Positions 43,659-54,100 of a stretch of DNA of 64,000 bases are shown here, piece by piece. A program made the translations under genes and the position numbers. The notes below the pieces were generated by a model. That model searched no databases. It was not told the DNA's origin and was given only the letters and a program-made list of their open reading frames with translations. Within the stretch, counting starts at the first letter, position 1. Each line of letters begins with the position of its first letter. Source of the stretch: Craspedostauros australis (Eukaryota; Bacillariophyta; Bacillariophyceae; Mastogloiales; Achnanthaceae); NCBI GenBank assembly GCA_026770025.1, contig JAMXDE010000003.1:124001-188000 (forward strand). Direction: 5' to 3'.

Positions 43659-46600
43659 ATGAGCGAGGAGAAAGGATTGAAAGACATCCCTCTCTCCGAA
43701 TCGACTATCAAACAAGAGAGCGACGCGAGTGAGACTCCGTCCCAACCAACGAAGGAAGCAGGTGCGCCTACTGTCCTTTCCAGCGCAGAAGGAAGCGCGA
43801 TCGACGAGACCGAAGCGGAACGGTCAGCAGCAGAAAGCGACGCGACGAGGAGGACTCTCGCGGCAGCGACAAGCGAAACATCACAGAAGGAAGTGGCGAG
43901 GAGCGCTCCCACAGCAACACCAGCAGCAAAGACGAAACAAGAAGACGTGGCGAAGAGCATTCCCACAGCAGCAACAGCATCAAAGCCTGCATCAGAACAA
44001 GTAGCGAAGAGCATTCGCGGAGCAGCAACGGCCGTGAAGGGCGAAGACATCATCAAAGGAGATTTTGTGACGAAAACGACCTCCGCGTCAACAACACGAC
44101 CGAAATTCGAAAAAGTGGAAACACCGAAAACTGCTTGGCGAACTCGTCTCACCATGGCGACATTGAACAACAAAAGACGCATCAAGGCGCCTCTCTTCAG
44201 TGGCAACCAAGAAGACTACAATGCATGGGAGTCCCAGGCGAAGGCGTACGCGCGTGCGCAGCGAACACGAGATGTGATGTTGGGCAAGGTAAACATCCCA
44301 ACAACAAGTGACATCGCGAAGGCTACCGGATCGGAGCTAGAGAAACTGGAAGAAGTCCACGAATTGGCGGCTGACTGCTTCAGCGATCTGATCCTCATGA
44401 TGGATGCAGAGAAGGGAGCAGGCAAGCAGGCCATCCAGTATATCAACCAATGCGTCAACGACGATTACCCCGAGGGGAATCCACACGAGGCTTGGAACCT
44501 CCTTGCGGAGAAATTCAAACCGACCGACGCATCAACGAAGGTGCGACTCAAGCGCCAGTTCAATAACGAGAAGATGAAGAAGGGATCCGATCCAGACATC
44601 TACATCACTCGACTTGAGCTCCTTCGCACCCGGCTTCAAGACGTGGGATACGACATCAGCGACGACGAAATGGTCATGCAGATCCTGAGCACTGTGAGCA
44701 GTGAGTACAACAACCAAGTACAGAACTTCGAGTACCAAATGACACTCGACCCGACCAAGGTGACCATCAATGCAATTCGAGGAGTCCTTCGAACAGGATA
44801 CTCGACCTACCAAGGAGGGAGGGCGTACATCGACGACTTCCAAGACAACACAACAACCCACGACACCGGACTGGCGACCACCGGCAACTTCAAGGGCACA
44901 TGCCACAACTGCGGCGTGTACGGGCACAGATCAGCAAATTGTCCCGAGCGGAAACAGGGCATCAACAACAAATACAAAAGGAACAACAACAACAACAACC
45001 GAAACAATAACAAGGGCCGAAACAACAAAAGCAGAGGCAGCGGGTTCACAGGAAAGTGCAACTACTGCGGAATTATCGGACACCGTGAGGCGGAGTGCCG
45101 AAAGAAGAAATTCCAAGAGAAGAAGAAGGCTGAAGAACAAGCCAACACAGTGAAGGAGGGATACGAGAAGAGCGGCCACGAGATGGTGCTTTCTGCGAAG
45201 GACATGCCGCTCTGCATGGCAACATCCAGCTACATCGAAGACGGATTCTTCGATCACTTCACCTACTCGGGCAGCGACGACGAAGTACAAGACGACGAGG
45301 TCGTCCCCGAGTGGCTCAGCGACGAGCCCATCATCCACGAAGTCCATCCACATCGTGAAGTCAGCTATGACTGCTGCTTCAACACCAACGACTTCGTCCA
45401 TCTAGCCGGCGACGCAGCCGAGATGGGAACCGAGGCAATCGACATCGAGATCGAAGCCGCCGCCAACAGAATGGGCACATTGCCGAACAACGAGAACCCG
45501 GAGGCAGACGATGAAACAACCGGCGCCGACTCGGCACCGACTGATCCAACCAACAACGCAAGAACAGGAATCTTCGACGAGAGTAGCGACGAAGAGAGCG
45601 AGGACGACGGACTGATCCATCCAGACGAGAGCATCGTCTATCCAACCGACGTGGAGATGCCACCAATCGATGTGTTCAGCGGAACGAGACTGTCCTACAC
45701 CATTGACACCGTCCCACGACCATCAAGAGGTGCGATCCAGATGCAACGACACCTCATCCACTGTGCAGTGGAAGAAGCTGCAGCACAGCTCTACCCAGAG
45801 GATGGGGATGCGCGGGAGCGAGAGACATGGACGGAGGAAACTACCTCGACACTGGCAGGCAGCTTCTGGTCCATCGAAGAGATCCTAGCCAACGGATGGG
45901 TCACCAACCGACTGCTCGGAGACGCGGGGCGCGCGCCTCTCTCCGACATGGCCGTCCACTACATTCTTGGCGGATGTATGCGAGTGCTACTGCGCGAGCG
46001 CCCAAGACCACCGACCTCATTCGGAGAAGAGAGCGCGTACCACATGGGTATCAGCTACCGCGACATGGACGATGGGGTCGAAGACCCCAACGACGAAGAC
46101 TACGAGGACGATATGGCAGCAGCTGCCATCGAGGAACCCAGCGCGAAGGGCGTAATGTCCACAGACAAGGTCAACAGAAACACATGGCTCGCGGACAGCG
46201 GAGCCTCGTGTCACATCGTGAATTCCGATGTCGCCCTCTTCAACGTGCGGCACATCAAGTCCTTCATCCAAGTGGGAGACAGCACGAAGCTGGACTCTCC
46301 CAAGATCGGGTCCATCCGCCTACACGTCAAGCAACGAGACAACACAGGCCACATCATCCGGCTCGATGATGTGAAGTACGCTCCGAAGATGTGGGTCAAT
46401 TTGTTCTCCACGAACAAGGCCCTAATGAAAGGTTTCCAGATCGGGAACAACGGGATTGTGATGGACATCATCAACGGACACGGAAAGAAGATCATCTTCG
46501 ATCGTATCTTCCCGACATCCAACGGATTCATCACAGGAGTGCAGATGCATCCCATCAAGCCGCCGAACGACAAGGCAACAACAGCCATCACCAAGAGTCC

Positions 46601-49600
46601 ATCCAAGACGGTCAGCGCGGCGACCTTGCACCGCATGCTCGGCCACGCGCCACTCGAGACCATGAAGCGGACAGCCGCCCAATATGGATGGAAGATCATC
46701 GGCGAGATGCCGGTGTGTCGCGACTGCGCGGTCGCGAATGCAAGAGTGAGAGACATCTCGAAGGCGCCAGTTCCACGAGCGACCCGCCGCGGCGAACGCT
46801 TCTTCATCGACATCAGTTACACTAAACATATAAGCTTCGGTGACAAACGTTACTGGACTCTGATCGTGGACGACTGCACAGACTTCTGCTGGAGTTTCTT
46901 TCTGAAGAACAAGAGTGACCAACCAGGGTACATCCAGAGATTCGTGCAGGTGATCAAGTCACACACTGGTGAACAACAGATCATCTTCCGGGGTGACAAC
47001 AGTGGTGAGAACAAAACCACACAAGAATCTCTCATCGATGCGGGACTGAATGCGAAATTCGAGTTCACGGCATCCAACACACCGCAACAGAACGGTAGAG
47101 TGGAACGCAAGTTTGCGTATCTCTTCACCAAGATCCGCTCCATGCTCAACGGAGCGCAACTCAACGACGAGTATAGGCATGGCCTGTGGGCAGCAGCTGC
47201 GAGCACTGCCACCGCCATCGCTAACATCACTGTGGCCAAGAACCAGAAAGAGTCACCACACCGAAAGTTCTTCGGTAGTGATCCACAGTACTCCGATTCT
47301 CTGCGGACATTCGGAGAGGTGGGTGTTGTGAAGACCACCTACGGCGGGATCACCGCCAAACTCAAGAACAGAGGAGAAGAGATGATCTTCGTCGGATACG
47401 CATTGCAACATGCATCCGGAGTGTACAACATGTACCGACCATCGACCAAAGCATTGGTCTGCTCGCGTGACATCAAATGGCTCAACCAATCATACGGACA
47501 GTTCCGTGGCTGGGCACCAGCACCGAACATATCCAGCGAAGCAGAAACAACGGACGCAGACGGCTTCACAACCATTGGACGGAAGGGAGCAACGCCGAAG
47601 GAGGCGATGCGTCAGAGAAAGAAGGCAAGGAGAGTATCCTTCACAGACACCAACAGATACCATCTACTATCGGACAGCGACGATGAGGAAGATGAAGACG
47701 AGAGAGGACGGAGCGAATCCGGTCCTGAGGATATCGAGATCCCATCATCCGGCGACGAAGCTGACGAGCATTTGGACGCGCCTCCACTAGCCACTCCAGA
47801 GAACACACCACCGAGGCTTCCACCGAAGAAGCCAACCAAGCGTGACATTAATAGAAGGGAGAGAATCCGACGTCACGAAGCAAGAGGCAGGAAGGGAGAG
47901 AACGGACCCAAGCCAGGAACTGGGAGAACCAGACTTCCGAAGGCACTGCGAGACCTCGCAGACTTCAACGTCCCAGGTCGAAAGGAACGTGATGAAGAGA
48001 GCGAATCGTCATCGAATGACGAAAGTGGCGAATCAGGTGATCAACTGAGCGACGAACGCAGTGACGAATCCAACAACGAGACGAGTGATGACAACGAAGA
48101 AGAAAACACAGACGGTGACAAAACTGAGGAAGAAGAGACAGAGGTTGTGCATCACTCCACAGACGGTCTATACGGAATGAATGCGATCATCGCTGATACA
48201 CCAGCAATCGACATCGGACTGTCGATGCAAGACCAGAAGGATGATACCGAGAAGCACATCGAACCAACAACATTCGATGGAGCCTTCAATCATCCAGATC
48301 CCATCCATCGAAAGGGATACCGAGCAGCCATCAAGAAAGAGTTCAACTCCATGGACACACGAAAGGTGTACAGCAAGATCAAACGAGACGCCATCCCACG
48401 CGGCCGCAGGTGCTGTAAGTGCAAATGGGTCTTCAAGCTGAAGCGTGACGGCACACATCGAGCGCGGCTCGTTGCATGTGGATATTCACAGGTCGCAGGA
48501 GTAGACTTCCAAGAGCACTACTCACCCGTCATCCATGACGTGACCTACCGAGTCATGATGGTGATCATGCTACTCAAGAAGATGGACTGCGCACTCGTCG
48601 ATGTCGTAACGGCATTCCTACACGGAGACCTCGACGAGGAGATCTACATGAACTGTCCCAATGGGATGGATCATCAAGCAGACGAAGCCCTGACCCTACA
48701 CAAGCCAATCTACGGGCTTGTCCAGAGCGCCAGGCAATGGTTCAAGATGTTGGTATCGACCCTCAAGAACATCCACTTCGAACAGAGCGCGGCAGATCCG
48801 TGCCTGTTCCACCGCAAGACAGATGAAGGAAGCATGATCGTGGCCATCTACGTGGACGATTGCTTCTGCTGCGGAGACGACAAGGCATTGAAGAAGTTCC
48901 TTGTGGACATCAAGTCCAGCAAGTTCAATGTGACGGTCGAACCAGGACTAGGCGACTACCTCAGTTGCAACATCGAACTGAACCATGACAAGACTAGAGC
49001 GACATTGCGTCAACCACATCTCATCCGACACCTCATCGAAGAGTTCGGGACCAAGGTTGAGAAGATGCAACGCTATGGGACTCCGGGAACCCCGGGTCAA
49101 ATCATCGTACGACCATCCGAAGATAACGGACTGCAGAAGGTCGGACCGGAAGAACATGCCGAATATCGCCGAGGCGTCGGTATGCTACTCTTCCTCATCA
49201 AGCACTCGCGACCAGATATCGCGAACCCTGTGAGGGAACTCTCCAAGGTATTGATCGGGCCCACCAAGGCCGCAATGAAGGAGATGTATCGGATCATCAA
49301 ATACGTGATTGATACACAGCACTACGGGTTGAAGATCCACCCAGCGCGTCCAGACAACGACGGCTGGGACATGGAACTCTTTTGCGATAGCGAATATGCA
49401 GGGGACAAGAACACGAGAATCAGCGTCGGGGGATTCATCCTGTACCTGTGTCAGGTACCGATCCTTTGGCGATCCAAGGCACAGAAGGCTGTGACACTCA
49501 GCTCATCCGAAGCAGAATACGTTGCCCTTTCCGAAGCGGCAAAGGAGATCTTCTTCGTCATGCAGCTACTCGAGAGTATCGGCATTCCAGTGAAGACACC

Positions 49601-49847
49601 GATCAAGGTCCGCGTGGACAACATCGGAGCAATCTTCATCGCCAAGAATCCATCCACATCCCAACGATCGCGGCACATCGACGTGCGCCATCACTATGTG
49701 AGGAACATGGTGACTGACAAGATGATCGAGATCATCTTCGTCAAGTCAGAGCAGAACAGAAGCGACGGCTTCACCAAGAACATCAAGGCCGACTTGCAAC
49801 GAGAGCATGAGAAGTCGTACCTTGACACATCGGAACCAATCGAATGA
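43659..49847 (+). CDS. Copia gag-pol polyprotein (2062 aa)
   Basis: Gag is followed by two CCHC knuckles, CHNCGVYGHRSANC at residue 415 and CNYCGIIGHREAEC at 467. A long acidic linker (about 500-830) follows, then protease with LADSGAS (catalytic Asp 846). The GAG-pre-integrase zinc region (HRMLGH...CRDCAVAN) comes next, then the integrase core with D1051, D1113 and E1149 (35 residues between the last two). A second acidic Asp/Glu/Ser-rich linker (about 1330-1520) precedes reverse transcriptase with HRARLVACGYSQVAGVDF and YVDDC at 1731, and RNase H with FCDSEYAG (Asp 1910) and SSSEAEYVAL. It encodes all enzymes for reverse transcription and integration. No frameshift separates gag and pol. 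It is longer than most Copia polyproteins because of the two acidic linkers. Confidence 0.96.
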   Translation: MSEEKGLKDIPLSESTIKQESDASETPSQPTKEAGAPTVLSSAEGSAIDETEAERSAAESDATRRTLAAATSETSQKEVARSAPTATPAAKTKQEDVAKSIPTAATASKPASEQVAKSIRGAATAVKGEDIIKGDFVTKTTSASTTRPKFEKVETPKTAWRTRLTMATLNNKRRIKAPLFSGNQEDYNAWESQAKAYARAQRTRDVMLGKVNIPTTSDIAKATGSELEKLEEVHELAADCFSDLILMMDAEKGAGKQAIQYINQCVNDDYPEGNPHEAWNLLAEKFKPTDASTKVRLKRQFNNEKMKKGSDPDIYITRLELLRTRLQDVGYDISDDEMVMQILSTVSSEYNNQVQNFEYQMTLDPTKVTINAIRGVLRTGYSTYQGGRAYIDDFQDNTTTHDTGLATTGNFKGTCHNCGVYGHRSANCPERKQGINNKYKRNNNNNNRNNNKGRNNKSRGSGFTGKCNYCGIIGHREAECRKKKFQEKKKAEEQANTVKEGYEKSGHEMVLSAKDMPLCMATSSYIEDGFFDHFTYSGSDDEVQDDEVVPEWLSDEPIIHEVHPHREVSYDCCFNTNDFVHLAGDAAEMGTEAIDIEIEAAANRMGTLPNNENPEADDETTGADSAPTDPTNNARTGIFDESSDEESEDDGLIHPDESIVYPTDVEMPPIDVFSGTRLSYTIDTVPRPSRGAIQMQRHLIHCAVEEAAAQLYPEDGDARERETWTEETTSTLAGSFWSIEEILANGWVTNRLLGDAGRAPLSDMAVHYILGGCMRVLLRERPRPPTSFGEESAYHMGISYRDMDDGVEDPNDEDYEDDMAAAAIEEPSAKGVMSTDKVNRNTWLADSGASCHIVNSDVALFNVRHIKSFIQVGDSTKLDSPKIGSIRLHVKQRDNTGHIIRLDDVKYAPKMWVNLFSTNKALMKGFQIGNNGIVMDIINGHGKKIIFDRIFPTSNGFITGVQMHPIKPPNDKATTAITKSPSKTVSAATLHRMLGHAPLETMKRTAAQYGWKIIGEMPVCRDCAVANARVRDISKAPVPRATRRGERFFIDISYTKHISFGDKRYWTLIVDDCTDFCWSFFLKNKSDQPGYIQRFVQVIKSHTGEQQIIFRGDNSGENKTTQESLIDAGLNAKFEFTASNTPQQNGRVERKFAYLFTKIRSMLNGAQLNDEYRHGLWAAAASTATAIANITVAKNQKESPHRKFFGSDPQYSDSLRTFGEVGVVKTTYGGITAKLKNRGEEMIFVGYALQHASGVYNMYRPSTKALVCSRDIKWLNQSYGQFRGWAPAPNISSEAETTDADGFTTIGRKGATPKEAMRQRKKARRVSFTDTNRYHLLSDSDDEEDEDERGRSESGPEDIEIPSSGDEADEHLDAPPLATPENTPPRLPPKKPTKRDINRRERIRRHEARGRKGENGPKPGTGRTRLPKALRDLADFNVPGRKERDEESESSSNDESGESGDQLSDERSDESNNETSDDNEEENTDGDKTEEEETEVVHHSTDGLYGMNAIIADTPAIDIGLSMQDQKDDTEKHIEPTTFDGAFNHPDPIHRKGYRAAIKKEFNSMDTRKVYSKIKRDAIPRGRRCCKCKWVFKLKRDGTHRARLVACGYSQVAGVDFQEHYSPVIHDVTYRVMMVIMLLKKMDCALVDVVTAFLHGDLDEEIYMNCPNGMDHQADEALTLHKPIYGLVQSARQWFKMLVSTLKNIHFEQSAADPCLFHRKTDEGSMIVAIYVDDCFCCGDDKALKKFLVDIKSSKFNVTVEPGLGDYLSCNIELNHDKTRATLRQPHLIRHLIEEFGTKVEKMQRYGTPGTPGQIIVRPSEDNGLQKVGPEEHAEYRRGVGMLLFLIKHSRPDIANPVRELSKVLIGPTKAAMKEMYRIIKYVIDTQHYGLKIHPARPDNDGWDMELFCDSEYAGDKNTRISVGGFILYLCQVPILWRSKAQKAVTLSSSEAEYVALSEAAKEIFFVMQLLESIGIPVKTPIKVRVDNIGAIFIAKNPSTSQRSRHIDVRHHYVRNMVTDKMIEIIFVKSEQNRSDGFTKNIKADLQREHEKSYLDTSEPIE

Positions 49848-49859
49848 CCGAATGTACAC

Positions 49860-49867
49860 AGGAAGGG
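49860..49867 (+). promoter_or_regulatory. Polypurine tract of element A
   Basis: AGGAAGGG lies directly before the TG of the 3' LTR and is the expected primer site for plus-strand DNA synthesis. Confidence 0.85.
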
Positions 49868-50651
49868 TGTCGGGATGTACCGGTATGTGCATCGCCCATC
49901 CAATCGGTTAGTCTAGACTCGACCAGGTAGCGTCGACAATATTCGTGTCCTGGACGTTTCGTGTTTGAGAGCAACAACACAAACTCGGACACACTAAATC
50001 ATGCAAGAATCCCAGCGGGGGATTTGGGACAACCTAATCTGAGAGGATCAGAACCTTCGTATGTCCGCCAACCGACATGGCATCGAGGAAGGGTAAATGG
50101 AGGTTGCGACTTATCTAAGGTGACGAGATGACCATCTGACCAGGGTAAGATGACGGAATGAGGAACCTGGGAATACATGGAACAGAGCAGCTGACGTTGA
50201 CAGGATGTCATCATGTCACCACGTCGGCAGCTGTCTCAACATCCGGCAGAGAACAAGGAAGATTCGATGACCGATCGTCATCGAGTTCGTGAAAGGTCAA
50301 CGAGGAGTTCAGCATGAGATGACAGCATCTACACGTGGGCGTAGTAGCGTGCTCGTGGAGGATGAGATGATGAACGACGAATCGAATGTGTAGAACAGCG
50401 TAGGAGGACTACGCGTGAGAGAAAGAGAGAGAGAGACGATGATGAGCAACATGAGAGGGAGCACCTCTGCAGCTTGCTCATAGTCGACTCAACACGGCAC
50501 AGATCACCAGACAAGACGTCCAGGAGCACTGGAGTCAGCACCAAGAGCATTGGTTACTACGTAATGAAATAGCAAGAGAATTGACTATTACCACCATCAC
50601 CATCTTCATCGCAAGCAACAGTAAGGGTACCTACATCGGGACTTGCCAACA
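49868..50651 (+). repeat. 3' LTR of Copia element A
   Basis: 784 bp, with one mismatch to the 5' LTR (49910 A versus 42830 C). The TCTATT target duplication follows at 50652. Confidence 0.95.
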
Positions 50652-50966
50652 TCTATTTACTATTCACTATTCACTGGTAGCTTGGGCAGAGACGACTGAT
50701 ATCTGCCTAATGAAGAATACAACACGAAGAAAACGCGCGGGAGGCATTTGATGCCCGAAAAAGCACAGTCAACAGAGGTGGTATTTGGGAGCTATCTTTA
50801 TCGCATGGATCGGGCGAGTCTACGACTACTCTTCGTGTTAAATTGCCACAGTAATTCCTGGATGCGTTTTGGCGCAAACACAAACGGTGCTACATTCTTA
50901 GCTTGCGTCAGCTTGCAAACAGTGGCTGTTTTGCGTCCTGACGCAGAAAAACATCGCTATGGATAC
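50652..50966. other. Host DNA between the two Copia elements
   Basis: 315 bp separating element A from the second element. It ends in GATAC (50962-50966), the left target duplication of the second element. No gene seen. Confidence 0.6.
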
Positions 50967-51104
50967 TGTGATGATCGGGAGACGATACGAGTAGTGTGTG
51001 TGTGTGTGATGTGAAGTTATTATGACTCGTCTCTGTTGTCTCTGCTGAGGCTGTGAACAGGGGTTCATTTGCTGCTCCGTCTGGCCTTCGACCGTATACC
51101 AACA
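50967..51104 (-). repeat. 3' LTR of the second Copia element
   Basis: 138 bp with a (GT)n microsatellite inside. It ends at the pure C/G tract. Very short for a Copia LTR. Confidence 0.95.
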
Positions 51105-51126
51105 CCCCCCCCCCCCCCCCCCCCCC
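51105..51126 (-). promoter_or_regulatory. G22 polypurine tract
   Basis: 22 consecutive C on the plus strand (G on the element strand) directly abut the 3' LTR, exactly where the polypurine tract must be. The run contains no A. The tract length may be uncertain because sequencing of homopolymers is error-prone. Confidence 0.85.
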
Positions 51127-51127
51127 A

Positions 51128-51144
51128 CGCTGACGCAGTCAGCG
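51128..51144. repeat. Perfect hairpin beside the G-tract
   Basis: CGCTGAC-GCA-GTCAGCG, a 7-bp perfect stem with a 3-nt loop, lies one base from the G22 run and between the pol stop codon and the tract. Confidence 0.9.
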
Positions 51145-51148
51145 GAAG

Positions 51149-54100
51149 TTACAAATCCGGACTCCTGTAGTCGTTTACATATGAGGGCACGTTGCGACCC
51201 ATAACTAGGTCAACGTGCCGAAAGAACAGGACCACGGGTGTCTGTTTCGTGCAGATATCAGATGCGTTCATCTCTGAGGAGACCTCGGGGTAGGCAACAA
51301 GGTCTGTCTCGACCCAATCGAGGACCGCGAATTCTCGGATGGCTATGTGTCTTGAGTTCCGAGTGGGCTGACTGGCACTGGCCATCAGCCGGGCACCGCG
51401 ATTATCCTCGAAGATGGGGGTTGCGAACGGTTGCGTCACGCCAACTTCATGGAGAATCGATCGCAGCCAAAGAGCCATCTTGCCGGCATCACTGGCTGCA
51501 ACAAAATCCGCCTCTGTGCTGCTCATGGAGACCGTGGGTTGAACCCTGGTCTTCCATGCGATGGCACCACCTGCAAACATCATGACGATGCCTGACACGG
51601 ACCGGCGGTGACGTATATCAACACCCCAATCGGCGTCGACGTACCCATACAGCGTAGAAGCCTCGAGCCGGCGCGTGGTATCGACGTCGTGCGTAGAATC
51701 GCCAGGAGGTGACAGCTTGGCTGGGGCCGGCACATCGGGAAGATCGACGAGTGATGCTTGTCGCCAGTATGTAATGCCATAGTCTCTGGTGCTTGCGACA
51801 TACCGCATGAGGAACTTGACAGCTTCGAAGTGAGCCTCACCTGGATTGTTTGAGAATTGAGAGAGTTTGACAACGGGAAAAGAAATGTCAGGACGGCATG
51901 ATATCATAGCCCATATGAGTTCTCCGATGGCTTGGTGGTACCCAAACTTGAACTTTGTGGCCAGAGCGGCTCGCTCCTTGTCATCATTTGGAACGTCAGC
52001 ATTGTCCAAAGTCTTGACATACGAGTTGTCCGATAGCATAGGCAATCTGTGGGTGTGCCGCATGTTCTGCCACTGGTTGCGTTCCAGCATCTTGTCCACG
52101 TAGGATGTGCAATAGATGCACACGAACCGTCGAGCTTGATCAACGTCGAGTCCATTGTAGTGCACCATAAGCCCCTGTCGAGTGACGGGCTGGAAAAGGT
52201 TCTTGTCGAGCATGTCGCAGAATGTATCGAAGACACTCTGTGATGGAGCAGTGACCGCAAAGTCATCCACTTGACGTAGGACGTAGATCTTGTTGTGGCC
52301 AATGGCCCCAGTGTACAAACAAGGAGCATGGGTTGTCGAAGTGAACCCGATTTGTTGGAGGATGCCAGTGATGTGCTTGCTCCAGAGGCGAGGCGCTTCA
52401 GGATGACCTTGAAGGTTCTTGTTGACTGGGATGACATGGCCGCGAGGAATAGTGGTGCCATGTTTATGCTTCCACCATGCTTGATACGGTTCATCCACCT
52501 TCATGAAGTACTGTTGTTCGCCAGCAGGGGCTTCCGCAAAAGCGTTCGTGACATCCGAGCTGTACACCTTGAGCTGTTGTATTGCAGCGATGCCAAGGAG
52601 AATCCTGAACTCCGTCAAATCAGGCGTAGCTGCATAGGTGTGTCCAAATATGCGAGCATGTCCTCCCCTGGTAGAGCCATCACAAACAGCACGCACCTTC
52701 TTCCGATTATTCTCATGCGCCTTGATCACATAGACCCATACCCAATTGAAGACGGCGGCATCCGCAGGAGCTGGAACAGGATCACCAAACATTTGTTGTG
52801 CGTCGTATTGGTCCAGCTGCTTGAATTCTGCGGCCTGCCACTGCTCCCAGTCATCTTGCTGTAGAAGCATTTGCCGAGTGAGCTTGACTGGTGCATTGGT
52901 GACACTGGTGGCATGTGCCTTGGGAACGGACGTGTCGATGATATCTCGTACATGCTTCATCTGATCGAAGTACATCTGCGGAACCCCATGTTGAGACAGG
53001 TTGTTGCGAACGTCATTGAATGCGAACACAAACTCCGCAGTGGTAACACGCTGATCACGCAGGGTCTGTATGGCCTGCCGCGCATCCATGGCTGTATGCA
53101 CCTGTTGGCCTTGAATTGAAATGAGGTGTGCCTTGCGCAGCCTGGACCGCCATCGCGTGATACGCGCAGCTGGTTGACCTGACTTGCACTGCTGAAGCTG
53201 AAGTCGATGCCGTTGCTCATCGTACCGAAACTCAAACCCAAGGAAGCCGTCCGTACCACGCACGTCCACACTCTGGCTGAAGGGATACCCAAACGGCTCG
53301 TCGGTCATGTCAACATGCACGATATCGACTTGACCAGTCTCTGCGCACCTTGCAGCAGAAGCATGGACATGCGAATGATCGAGAATGTCTCCCAACGGAA
53401 GGGGTATTGCACACGCTGTTGCCGGAATCTTGGCATTCCTTGTGACGATGGTGGGGTACACGGGCTTAGTAAGGATCTTGTTTGGCGTTGGCTCCACAGC
53501 AGGCGTTGGAAGTCCCAGATCGTACAGCAACGCTGGCCCTGGAGGTCGGTTGGACGACATGTAGTGCGCCTCATCAAAGACAATGTTGCCAGCCCGCTTG
53601 AATCTTCCAGTGTTGAGATCGTAGTACTCATGCACTGACGTCGTAGCTGTGTGACCAACGAAGATGCCATCGTATGTATGAATGTCGAGCTTTGCGGCTG
53701 CCTTGCCGGGCTTCTTCACAGTGACTCGTGCACCAAACACACGGAGGTGGCTGAGGTCTGGTGCGACACCATGTTGAGCCTCATACGGCGTTCGTCCAAG
53801 TGTGGAGTGATGAAGTCAATTCTTGAGGTACACCGCATGAGTCAATGCCTTGGACCAGAAGTCAGGCGTGAGCCCGGACGAGTAAAGTAACGCCCTCACC
53901 ATGGTGCCAAAGGTCTTGTTCAACCGTTCCACTTTCCCATTCATCCATGCGCAATCTGCTCCAGTAGGTTCAACGTTGTATCCACACTCCTAGACCATGG
54001 TACCAAACTGACTGGACCTGGCCAGCTCACCGCCCAAGTCGACACGAACCGCACGATACCCTTCACGGCGCCCAAAAGTAGTCAGGGTTTGCCGTACAGC

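Larger units (their letters stand above)
42788..50651 (+). mobile_element. Intact Ty1/Copia LTR retrotransposon (element A)
   Basis: 7864 bp, TGTCGGGATG...CTTGCCAACA. It has two 784-bp LTRs, one uninterrupted 2062-codon gag-pol frame, a purine tract just before the 3' LTR and 6-bp target duplications TCTATT (42782-42787 and 50652-50657). The LTRs differ at a single base (C at 42830, A at 49910), so insertion is very recent. The protein order PR-IN-RT-RNase H is that of the Copia superfamily. All parts needed for autonomous transposition appear present. Confidence 0.97.

Noticed and set aside
51105-51126. C22 run as an assembly gap or poly-tail
   Set aside because: It sits exactly between pol and the 3' LTR where a polypurine tract is required, and the flanking LTR and target duplication are perfect. 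Its precise length remains uncertain.
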